Shown piece after piece: positions 1 to 5,322 of a DNA stretch of 5,615 nt. Position 1 is the first letter of the stretch; every line of letters starts with the position of its first letter. Under the pieces are notes generated by a model. The model had not been told where the DNA came from and did not search any database. It worked only from the letters and a program-made list of their open reading frames with translations. The stretch comes from Geobacteraceae bacterium. Lineage in GTDB: Bacteria; Desulfobacterota; Desulfuromonadia; Desulfuromonadales; Geopsychrobacteraceae. The DNA is taken from NCBI GenBank assembly GCA_027064785.1, contig JAMOPE010000442.1, forward strand, positions 1 to 5,615, in the 5' to 3' direction. A program made the translations under genes and the position numbers.

Positions 1-1
1 T

Positions 2-277
2 CTGTCGCGGATTCTTGAATTTCCAACGGGAAAAGTAGGATATCGTTTAATTGTTCTGGTGAATGAGCGCGGCCCGGTTGCTTTGGGAGTCGATCAGGTT
101 CAGGCTATCATTACGGTGGAAATTAGTGCGTCGAACCGGATTCAGAACTATGCGGAGCGTGATTACATCAGCGAAATCATCAATTGGAATGGCGAAATGA
201 TCAGTCTGTTTGATCTTGATCAATTGCAGCTCAAGGTTGAATCTCTTTGTGCCCCGGCCGGAGGTTCACATGGCTAA
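2..277 (+). CDS. cheW: CheW-like chemotaxis coupling protein, C-terminal part (5' end outside window)
   Basis: The frame is open from the left edge (first full codon at 2) to TAA at 275-277, giving 91 residues of a C-terminus. The sequence reads as the second half of a CheW domain: a strand GYRLIVLVNERG, then GPVALGVDQVQAI, an acidic/hydrophobic stretch, and the typical closing pattern RDYISEIINWNGEMISLFDL, equivalent to the 'v.gia.ldgrlv.lLDldrl' end of CheW domains. CheW proteins bridge chemoreceptors and CheA in the membrane-associated signalling array. The neighbours cheY and cheA directly downstream support this role. A CheV or another protein with a CheW domain cannot be excluded because the N-terminus is missing, but no receiver domain follows in the same chain, which argues against CheV. 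The last 8 bp overlap cheY, and the cheY ribosome binding site lies inside this gene, consistent with translational coupling. Confidence 0.88.
   Translation: MSRILEFPTGKVGYRLIVLVNERGPVALGVDQVQAIITVEISASNRIQNYAERDYISEIINWNGEMISLFDLDQLQLKVESLCAPAGGSHG
260..264 (+). promoter_or_regulatory. Ribosome binding site that fixes the cheY start
   Basis: GGAGG lies 5 nt upstream of ATG 270, inside the end of cheW. This decides for the 270 start over the in-frame ATG at 210, whose extra 20 residues do not resemble a receiver domain N-terminus. Confidence 0.8.
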
Positions 278-635
278 GCGGGTTTTGATCGTCGATGATG
301 CACTGTTTATGCGTACGATGCTTGGCGATATTTTTACTGAAGCCGGATGGCAGGTTGTCTCCGAGGCAGAAGATGGTAAGGCGGCGATAAATGAGTATCG
401 GATTCATCAACCCGACCTGGTGACGATGGACATCGTCATGCCTGAAATGGGTGGAATCGAGGCATTGAAGGGAATCCTGAGCGAATTTCCTGAGGCGAAT
501 ATTGTGGTGTGCAGTGCATTGGGTCAGAAAAAACTGATTCTCGATGCTATTAATGCCGGAGCACTGGATTTTATCGTCAAACCGTTTCAGAGTCGCCAGG
601 TTCTGGAAGTTGTCGATCGGGTTATCAGCGGATGA
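270..635 (+). CDS. cheY: CheY-type single-domain response regulator
   Basis: This 121-residue protein is a complete stand-alone receiver domain with no output domain. It starts MAKRVLIVDDALFMR, with the acidic metal-binding pair Asp9/Asp10. The phosphoacceptor is Asp54 in VTMDIVMPEMGG, the conserved Ser/Thr is Ser82 (VVCSALGQ), and the conserved Lys is Lys104 (IVKPF). CheY proteins accept phosphate from CheA and bind the flagellar switch, or act as a phosphate sink or on other targets such as pili. The CSALGQ segment resembles Bacillus/Thermotoga-type CheY more than the enterobacterial form. The ATG at 270 is chosen because of GGAGG 5 nt upstream and because the domain begins exactly there. 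The gene overlaps cheW by 8 bp and ends 33 nt before cheA, so the three are almost certainly one operon, and the CheA encoded next is the likely phosphodonor. Confidence 0.93.
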   Translation: MAKRVLIVDDALFMRTMLGDIFTEAGWQVVSEAEDGKAAINEYRIHQPDLVTMDIVMPEMGGIEALKGILSEFPEANIVVCSALGQKKLILDAINAGALDFIVKPFQSRQVLEVVDRVISG

Positions 636-656
636 AAGTCGATATAGTTTTTATGC

Positions 657-660
657 AGGG
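657..660 (+). promoter_or_regulatory. Ribosome binding site for cheA
   Basis: AGGG (within AGGGTGG) ends 8 nt before ATG 669. The in-frame GTG codons at 660 and 666 are less well placed relative to it, so ATG 669 is the preferred start. Confidence 0.6.
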
Positions 661-668
661 TGGTCGTG

Positions 669-2498
669 ATGGATATTGCTAAATTTAAAGAGATGTTTCT
701 CAATGAGGCGACTGAGCATCTCGAAATTATGGTCAATATCCTGTTACAACTCGATAGCAATCCCGATGATCCGGAGGGGATCGATGCCCTGTTTCGTGAG
801 GCCCATTCGATCAAAGGGATGGCGGCGACAATGGAGTATGGTGAAACTGCCCGATTGGCTCACCACCTTGAAGACCGTCTTGATGGATGTCGCCAGGCAC
901 AACGGATCAGTGGTGTTGAAATTGACTGGCTGCTTGAAGCGACCGACCTGCTGGGTTTGCTCCTGAGTGATATTCGCAGTGATCAAGCGGAACGGAATGT
1001 CGACCGTTTTATCGTTTCCACCCCCAAGGAACAGGTTGCTGATGCCACAGTTGTAGATGAGCCCAGAGAGATCGTACCGGATTCCAGCAAAAAGGGTGTC
1101 TTGATTCAGTTAAAACTGCACGATACGGTTGCTGCTCCCGGTCCCCGATTTTTGGTATTGTTAAAGCGGTTGACCGATTTTGGGACCATCCTCAAATCGA
1201 CCCCTTCGAAAGAGGATTTGTTGCAGGGAGAAGCTCCGGTGCAGCTTCTGGTGAGGCTTGAAACCGATCTTGAGCAGGAAGAACTCTGTCAGCAACTTGA
1301 AAAATACAGTGAGCTGAAGGACATCTCTTTTCCTCCAGAGGACGAACCAGCAAAAAAACAGAAAAAACAGCCCACAGGGAAAACGGTTCGTATCAGTACC
1401 GAGCTCCTTGACCATTTCATCAATCTCGCCGGTGAGTTGATTACTAACCGCTATCAGTTACAGAATGCTCTGAAAAAACGGGACTGGAATGAACTGGATG
1501 ATGGAGTCGGACAAATGGTCCGGCTGGTTAAAAATCTCCATCATCAGGTGCTGCAGGTGCGGATGGTTTCACTGGAGAGTCTGGCAGGACGCTTATCACG
1601 GACAGTTCATGATCTCTCGCGTAATAGTGAAAAAGAGATCACTTTTGAGACCGACGGGATGGATATTGAACTCGACCGGGCGATTGTTGAAGAGCTGACC
1701 GATCCGTTGATTCACATGGTGCGCAATGCGGTTGATCACGGGATTGATCAGGCAGGAACGGTGACGGTTAAGGCCTGGCGGGAGCGTGATCAGGTTCTGG
1801 TTGAAGTTGCGGACAATGGCTGCGGTATCGATCCCGAAAAAATCCGTCAACGGGCCCTTACCGTTGGATTGCTGTCCTCTCTACAGGCAAAATCGATTCG
1901 CAACTATGACCTGTTTCAACTCATCTGCCAGCCCGGCTTTTCGACCGTTGAGGAGGTCAATGAAACCTCGGGGCGCGGGGTCGGGATGGATGTGGTGAAA
2001 ACTGCGGTGGAACATGTCGGTGGTATCTTATCGATCGATTCCTCTCCCGGTGCAGGAACTCGCTTTATTCTTAAGCTGCCCCTGTCGTTGGCTATTATAC
2101 GGGTTCTCATTGTCGAGAGTGACGGAACCCGAATGGCAATGCCGATTACCCGGGTGGTACAAACAGTTGAAATTGCGGCAGCGGATGTTCAAAGTAGTGG
2201 CAAACAATTGATGATCCATTATCTTGATGAATTGTTGCCGCTCCTCTCATTGCGCAAGATTCTCCGACGCCCCAAAGGGGACCCTCACGATCCGGTCTCT
2301 GTTGTTATCACAGAGGTATTGGGTCGGAAGGTCGGGTTGGTTGTTGACCGGCTGATCAGGCAGCAGGAAGTCTTTGTCCAGCGGTTACCGGAACCCTTTG
2401 ATCAAATTCGGGGCTGCAGTGGCGGAACGATTCTTGGCAGTGGCGAGATCGTCTTTCTGCTCGATCTGCAGTCATTGTTTGAACGACGTCGGAGTTAA
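669..2498 (+). CDS. cheA: Chemotaxis histidine kinase CheA
   Basis: This 609-residue protein has the full CheA layout. The P1 phosphotransfer domain spans about 1-110, with phosphorylated His46 in REAHSIKGMA. A P2-like regulator-binding region spans about 135-222, followed by a Lys/Gln-rich linker (about 227-237). P3 dimerisation helices start near 238 (KTVRISTELLDHFINLAGEL). The P4 ATPase has an N box around His349/Asn353 (HMVRNAVDHGI), G1 box Asp382-Gly386 (DNGCGID), F box near 416-424 and G2 box 434-441 (SGRGVGMD). The CheW-like P5 domain runs from about 472 to the end. CheA dimers bind CheW and receptors, autophosphorylate, and pass phosphate to CheY. The loop between the N box and the first strand towards G1 is about a dozen residues shorter than usual (DHGIDQAGTVTV). 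No receiver domain is fused. GTG 660 is an alternative start adding three residues. The gene follows cheY by 33 nt. Confidence 0.95.
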   Translation: MDIAKFKEMFLNEATEHLEIMVNILLQLDSNPDDPEGIDALFREAHSIKGMAATMEYGETARLAHHLEDRLDGCRQAQRISGVEIDWLLEATDLLGLLLSDIRSDQAERNVDRFIVSTPKEQVADATVVDEPREIVPDSSKKGVLIQLKLHDTVAAPGPRFLVLLKRLTDFGTILKSTPSKEDLLQGEAPVQLLVRLETDLEQEELCQQLEKYSELKDISFPPEDEPAKKQKKQPTGKTVRISTELLDHFINLAGELITNRYQLQNALKKRDWNELDDGVGQMVRLVKNLHHQVLQVRMVSLESLAGRLSRTVHDLSRNSEKEITFETDGMDIELDRAIVEELTDPLIHMVRNAVDHGIDQAGTVTVKAWRERDQVLVEVADNGCGIDPEKIRQRALTVGLLSSLQAKSIRNYDLFQLICQPGFSTVEEVNETSGRGVGMDVVKTAVEHVGGILSIDSSPGAGTRFILKLPLSLAIIRVLIVESDGTRMAMPITRVVQTVEIAAADVQSSGKQLMIHYLDELLPLLSLRKILRRPKGDPHDPVSVVITEVLGRKVGLVVDRLIRQQEVFVQRLPEPFDQIRGCSGGTILGSGEIVFLLDLQSLFERRRS

Positions 2499-2507
2499 GA
2501 AAGAGAT

Positions 2508-3443
2508 ATGGCTTCCGGATCTAAAAAAGTTATTTTTGCGGCGTTGGCGGGAAACACGCTGATTGCGGTGACAAAATTTATTGCGGCATTTTTTACCGGC
2601 AGTTCAGCGATGCTTTCTGAAGCGATTCATTCGCTGGTCGATACCGGTAATCAGGGGTTGCTGCTGTATGGGATGAAGCAGGCGAAGCGACCCGCTGATA
2701 AAGATTTTCCCTTCGGTCACGGTAAAGAGATCTATTTCTGGAGCTTTATCGTTGCCATTCTTATTTTTGCCCTTGGTGGTGGAATTTCTGTTTATGAAGG
2801 AATTCACCATATTCTCCACCCTCAACCGCCGACAAATCCACTGATTAACTATCTTGTTCTTGGTTTGGCCATTATTTTTGAAGGAGCTGCATGGATTTTT
2901 GCTTTACGTGAATTTCGGCATACTAAGGGTGATAATGGCTATATAAGAGCGATCAATCAGACAAAGGATCCCTCGATTCTTGTTGTATTGTTTGAGGATT
3001 CGGCGGCGTTGTTGGGGTTATTGGTCGCTTTGATCGGTATTACTCTGACTCATTTAACGGGGAATATGCTTTTTGACGGGGCGGCATCGGTTATTATCGG
3101 TTGTCTTCTGATCGGGACGTCTATCTGGCTGGCACGTGAAACCAAAGGCTTATTGATTGGTGAAAGTGCTGATCCCGAGATTGTTGCCGGGATTAATGAC
3201 ATTGTTCAACAAAGTTCTATCGTTGATGGGGTCAACGAAGTTCTGACAATGCATATGGGGCCGGAATTTATTCTTGTCACCATGAGTGTCGATTTTGTCG
3301 ATAGTGCCTCAGCTGATATGGTGGAACGACAGATTGGTTCTCTTGACCTCGAGATCAAGGAACGCTTCCCCCGGGTTAAGCGGGTTTTTATCGAAGCAGA
3401 AAAAATGAGTCGTCCACGTCCTGACTCTTTATCAGGATCATAG
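2508..3443 (+). CDS. Cation diffusion facilitator family transporter (ZnT9/SLC30A9-like branch)
   Basis: This 311-residue membrane protein has a CDF layout: about six hydrophobic helices (roughly 8-29, 34-56, 77-97, 112-133, 157-181, 192-209), then a cytoplasmic C-terminal domain (about 211-298). Helix 2 has the metal-site pattern SEAIHSLVDTGNQ with His41 and Asp45. FPFGHGKEIYFWS (His71) is the family 'GHGR..Y.w' signature, and GLLIGESAD begins the cytoplasmic domain. Such proteins exchange divalent metal ions, usually Zn, for protons at the inner membrane. Helix 5 has LFEDSAALLG: Asp164 is kept, but the position four residues earlier, normally His in YiiP-type exporters, is Val160, with Glu163 adjacent. 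This matches the ZnT9-like branch as I remember it, so the metal should not be assumed. ATG 2508 is preceded by AAGAG and lies 9 nt after the cheA stop, suggesting read-through from the chemotaxis operon. A functional link to chemotaxis is not shown. Confidence 0.88.
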   Translation: MASGSKKVIFAALAGNTLIAVTKFIAAFFTGSSAMLSEAIHSLVDTGNQGLLLYGMKQAKRPADKDFPFGHGKEIYFWSFIVAILIFALGGGISVYEGIHHILHPQPPTNPLINYLVLGLAIIFEGAAWIFALREFRHTKGDNGYIRAINQTKDPSILVVLFEDSAALLGLLVALIGITLTHLTGNMLFDGAASVIIGCLLIGTSIWLARETKGLLIGESADPEIVAGINDIVQQSSIVDGVNEVLTMHMGPEFILVTMSVDFVDSASADMVERQIGSLDLEIKERFPRVKRVFIEAEKMSRPRPDSLSGS

Positions 3444-3507
3444 CAACCCTATCGCCTCCCGGTGGAATCTGATAAACTTACCGCAATACTCTTCCCTTTC
3501 TGAAAAC

Positions 3508-3511
3508 GGAG
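3508..3511 (+). promoter_or_regulatory. Ribosome binding site for lolA
   Basis: GGAG lies 7 nt before ATG 3519, supporting that start. The first codons then encode a normal signal peptide. The 75-nt gap upstream (3444-3518) shows no convincing promoter or terminator by eye. Confidence 0.6.
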
Positions 3512-3518
3512 TCTCCTC

Positions 3519-4274
3519 ATGTTAAAAAGGCTGCTGATAAGCCTGTTGCTGTTATTTGTCCCGGTGCTATCCAGTGCCACGGATATTAAATTATCTGATG
3601 TTATTACTGCCCTTGAAACTCCTTTTAAATATCAGACTCCTGCTGATGAGAAGATTGGTGATTTTCAGGCTGATTTCCTGCAACAGTCACGCATTGCATC
3701 GATTGGCCGGACACAGCGGGGTGAGGGGAGCGTTCAGTTCAAGTTCATCTCTTCTGCAAAACAGTCCCTTGCAAAATTTCGCTGGGAGTATCGTAAACCG
3801 AGCGTGCAGGAGATCATCTCTGATGGCAAAACACTCTGGGTTTATATCCCGGAGAACCTTCAGGTTATTGCCAGTGATTTGGAAAAGATTGATGCTGAAC
3901 AGGGGGAGAACCCAGTCACTTTTCTCAGTGGCCTGGGGCAGTTGTCACATGATTTTTCTATTGAGTGGAATTCTCCACGGTTAACCGATTCCGGGGATTA
4001 CCGCTTGTTTCTGACTCCACTTAACCCCTCCCAATTTATTACTCAAATTGAGATTGTGGTTAGTCGAGATGCCGTTAATATCTGGCTGAAACAACATAAA
4101 ACGGGGAAGATTTTCCCGATAATAGCGACTCTTGTGACTGACCCAAGCGGGAATCGAACCGCGATTGAGTTCAAGGACATAAAGATTAACCAGCAGCTTA
4201 ATGACCAGTTGTTCTCTTTTGTCCGGCCACCGGGGGTTGAGCTGGTTGATCCGGGGCAGCAGCTGGGATTTTGA
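3519..4274 (+). CDS. lolA: LolA-like periplasmic outer-membrane lipoprotein carrier
   Basis: The protein has 251 residues. The N-terminus is a classical signal peptide: basic MLKR, a Leu-rich core to about residue 17, and SSA before a predicted cut after Ala20, with no lipobox Cys. The mature part has the LolA pattern: FQADFLQQS near 49-57 (the 'F.a.F.Q' start of the fold), RGEGSVQF near 67-74, FRWEYRKP near 87-94, then EIISDGKTLWVYIPE, a Pro-containing linker, GQLSHDFSIEW, and a final sheet ending NDQLFSFVRPPGVELV. LolA takes lipoproteins from the LolCDE transporter at the inner membrane and carries them across the periplasm to the outer membrane, implying a diderm host. It is somewhat longer than the roughly 200-residue enterobacterial protein, partly from about 25 extra residues between the signal peptide and the fold. 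The gene ends 46 nt before the left arm of the GxxExxY cassette. Confidence 0.88.
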   Translation: MLKRLLISLLLLFVPVLSSATDIKLSDVITALETPFKYQTPADEKIGDFQADFLQQSRIASIGRTQRGEGSVQFKFISSAKQSLAKFRWEYRKPSVQEIISDGKTLWVYIPENLQVIASDLEKIDAEQGENPVTFLSGLGQLSHDFSIEWNSPRLTDSGDYRLFLTPLNPSQFITQIEIVVSRDAVNIWLKQHKTGKIFPIIATLVTDPSGNRTAIEFKDIKINQQLNDQLFSFVRPPGVELVDPGQQLGF

Positions 4275-4316
4275 TTCGTGTCGGAGTAAAAAACTGTACC
4301 CTGATCTGAAGGCAAT

Positions 4317-4712
4317 ATGGAACCACAGATGGACACAGATAAACACAGATTTTTATACAAGGAAGAAACTCATAAGATTATTGGATGTGCCTTCGAAGTT
4401 CTGAATACCCTTGGACATGGATTGTTAGAGAAACCGTACGAAAATGCACTGGTTGTAGAATTTGGATTGCAACAAATCCCTTATCAGCAACAGGCCCGCT
4501 TTCCCGTGACTTATAAAGCCGTTCAAGTTGGCGAGTATATGCCTGATTTGATAGTTTTTAATAGAATTGTAGTAGACACAAAGGTCATTGAGAGGATCGG
4601 AAACAATGAAAAGGCTCAAATTATTAATTATCTGAAAATAACGGGTCTCAGGGTTGGTTTGCTTCTTAATTTCAAACACCCAAAACTTGAATGGGAGCGA
4701 ATCATATTATGA
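4317..4712 (+). CDS. GxxExxY family protein, PD-(D/E)XK nuclease-like fold
   Basis: The 131-residue protein carries the family signature Gly35-x-x-Glu38-x-x-Tyr41 (GLLEKPY) after the helix HKIIGCAFEVLNTLG. Next come VGEYMPDLIV, IVVDTKVIE and the closing block AQIINYLKITGLRVGLLLNF. In PD-(D/E)XK terms, the candidate active-site residues are Asp77 (PD), Asp87-x-Lys89 (DTK, where E-x-K is more common) and Gln101, with Glu27 in the first helix. The family is small and cytoplasmic, of unknown biological role, and nuclease activity is inferred from fold only. The start is uncertain: ATG 4317 has AAGG only 4 nt upstream and lies just outside the repeat, while ATG 4329 lies inside the left arm with a weak GGA 7 nt upstream. 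Either way, residues before about Tyr14 are repeat-derived and unlikely to belong to the fold. Low GC and AGA/GTA/ATA codons set it apart from the adjacent lolA and yajQ. Confidence 0.87.
   Translation: MEPQMDTDKHRFLYKEETHKIIGCAFEVLNTLGHGLLEKPYENALVVEFGLQQIPYQQQARFPVTYKAVQVGEYMPDLIVFNRIVVDTKVIERIGNNEKAQIINYLKITGLRVGLLLNFKHPKLEWERIIL
4321..4350 (+). repeat. Left arm: three tandem 10-nt CACAGAT units
   Basis: Three consecutive 10-nt units share the 7-nt core CACAGAT, preceded in turn by AAC, GGA and AAA. The spacing is exactly 10 nt, about one helical turn. The arm is inverted relative to 4718-4747 with 25/30 matches (unit 1: 10/10, unit 2: 7/10, unit 3: 8/10). It lies inside the GxxExxY reading frame, encoding roughly residues 2-12, and the junction of units 1 and 2 creates an in-frame ATG at 4329. 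Confidence 0.9.
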
Positions 4713-4717
4713 ATATT

Positions 4718-4747
4718 ATCTGTGTAAATTTGTGTTGATCTGTGGTT
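4718..4747 (-). repeat. Right arm: inverted copy of the three CACAGAT units
   Basis: Read on the minus strand, this arm gives three 10-nt units: AAC+CACAGAT, CAA+CACAAAT and TTA+CACAGAT. The outermost unit (4738-4747) is identical to the outermost unit of the left arm. The middle unit is the most diverged, and its core has one substitution. The arm lies 5 nt after the GxxExxY stop codon and is non-coding. In mRNA, the two arms could pair across the gene. Confidence 0.9.
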
Positions 4748-4764
4748 AAAAGTGGAGGTTGGCA

Positions 4765-4833
4765 GTGACGCTAAAATATAAATTTAAAATCGGAAAGCTG
4801 AATACGAAGGAGAGATGTAATGCCAAGTTTTGA
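4765..4833 (+). CDS. Possible 22-codon ORF overlapping the yajQ start (leader peptide or chance)
   Basis: GTG at 4765 is preceded by GGAGG (4754-4758) with 6 nt spacing, an excellent Shine-Dalgarno. The frame encodes a short basic peptide beginning [17 protein letters not shown] and ends with TGA at 4831-4833, which overlaps yajQ by 14 nt. I recognise no family. It could be a translated leader coupled to yajQ, the remnant of a gene cut by the cassette, or chance. The region has strongly biased composition (A/T-rich 4771-4790), which lowers the weight of the reading frame; the GGAGG spacing is the only real support. Confidence 0.25.
   Translation: MTLKYKFKIGKLNTKERCNAKF
4807..4812 (+). promoter_or_regulatory. 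Ribosome binding site for yajQ
   Basis: AAGGAG lies 7 nt before ATG 4820. A start-stop pair ATG-TAA (4815-4820) lies in between and shares its final A with the yajQ ATG. It is too close to AAGGAG to be a likely initiation site. Confidence 0.75.
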
Positions 4834-5305
4834 TATTGTTTCGAAAGTTGATCTGCAGGAAGTCGATAATGCAATCAATCAGGCAAAAAAAGAAATTTCC
4901 CAACGTTACGACTTTAAGGGGACAGAAAATGAATTGGAGCTGGAAAACGATACCTTGAAAATTCTTGCAGCCGATGACTACAAGCTACAGGCAATCAAGG
5001 ATATTCTGATCGGAAAGCTGGTCCGGCGTAAGGTCTCACCAAAGTGTTTCAATTACGGCAATGAAGAAGCGGCTTCTGCCGGTGCTGTCCGGGTTAGGGC
5101 AACCATCGTCCAGGGGATCAGCAAAGACAAAGGGAAAGAAATCGTCAAGTTAATCAAGGCGACAAAACTGAAAGTTCAAGCGCAGATTATGGAAGATCAG
5201 GTGCGGGTCACCGGCAAGAAGATTGATGATTTGCAGGAGATTATGCAGATGCTCAAAGGGAAAGATCTTGATGTTGAACTGCAATTTGAAAATATGCGCT
5301 CATAG
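4820..5305 (+). CDS. yajQ: YajQ family nucleotide-binding protein (UPF0234)
   Basis: The 161-residue protein matches the usual length of the family and begins with its hallmark N-terminus [19 protein letters not shown], followed by [10 protein letters not shown]. The middle contains [12 protein letters not shown] and [12 protein letters not shown], then [15 protein letters not shown] and [23 protein letters not shown], ending in LQFENMRS in place of the common 'LQFvNfR'. YajQ proteins are cytoplasmic, with two similar alpha/beta domains. They have been described as nucleotide/RNA binders and, in Xanthomonas, as a cyclic-di-GMP-responsive regulator; which applies here cannot be told from sequence. 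The start is fixed by AAGGAG at 4807-4812 and by the conserved first residues. The gene lies 72 nt after the right cassette arm and 17 nt before rimO, so yajQ and rimO are probably co-transcribed. Confidence 0.95.
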   Translation: MPSFDIVSKVDLQEVDNAINQAKKEISQRYDFKGTENELELENDTLKILAADDYKLQAIKDILIGKLVRRKVSPKCFNYGNEEAASAGAVRVRATIVQGISKDKGKEIVKLIKATKLKVQAQIMEDQVRVTGKKIDDLQEIMQMLKGKDLDVELQFENMRS

Positions 5306-5322
5306 GAAACGGAAACTGTTAC

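Larger units (their letters stand above)
4321..4747. mobile_element. Putative one-gene cassette: GxxExxY gene bounded by inverted CACAGAT arms
   Basis: Two 30-bp arms in inverted orientation (4321-4350 and 4718-4747) enclose a single gene with almost no spare sequence: the left arm lies within the first codons and the right arm starts 5 nt after the stop. Between 4321 and 4710 the GC content counted by hand is 150/390 (about 38%), below the 45-50% seen in samples of neighbouring genes. Codons rare next door (AGA, GTA, ATA) are used here. I see no transposase, no convincing target-site duplication and no end structure of a known IS family. Mobility is inferred from symmetry, composition and position between host genes; the carried nuclease-fold protein might itself be involved. 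I recall that GxxExxY genes in other genomes often lie beside similar CACAGAT repeats, but could not check it here. Confidence 0.5.

Noticed and set aside
632..682. Short ORF starting at the ATGA overlap with the cheY stop (16 codons)
   Set aside because: It has no good ribosome binding site, no recognisable product, and runs out of frame into the cheA start region.
3419..3437. Inverted repeat TCCTGA / TCAGGA with a 7-nt loop at the end of the CDF gene
   Set aside because: The stem is only 6 bp, lies inside the coding region and is not followed by a T tract, so it is not a convincing terminator.
3508..3516. Palindromic GGAGTCTCC over the lolA ribosome binding site
   Set aside because: With a 1-nt centre it cannot fold as a hairpin, and no operator family is recognised.
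3981..4360. Long minus-strand open frames opposite lolA and the left arm
   Set aside because: They are antisense to a clearly coding gene and show no domain pattern or ribosome binding site.
4311..4757. Target-site duplication flanking the GxxExxY cassette
   Set aside because: Comparison of the 10 bases on either side of the arms gives no matching direct repeat, so none is claimed.
4759..4790. Possible promoter TTGGCA with an 18-nt spacer to TTTAAA upstream of yajQ
   Set aside because: The -10 match is weak (4/6). The better TATAAA at 4777-4782 has no -35 at proper spacing, and A/T-rich DNA makes such hits common.
4789..5020. Exact 12-nt direct repeat ATCGGAAAGCTG at 4789-4800 and 5009-5020
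   Set aside because: About one repeat of this length is expected by chance in a window this size; one copy is simply yajQ coding sequence.
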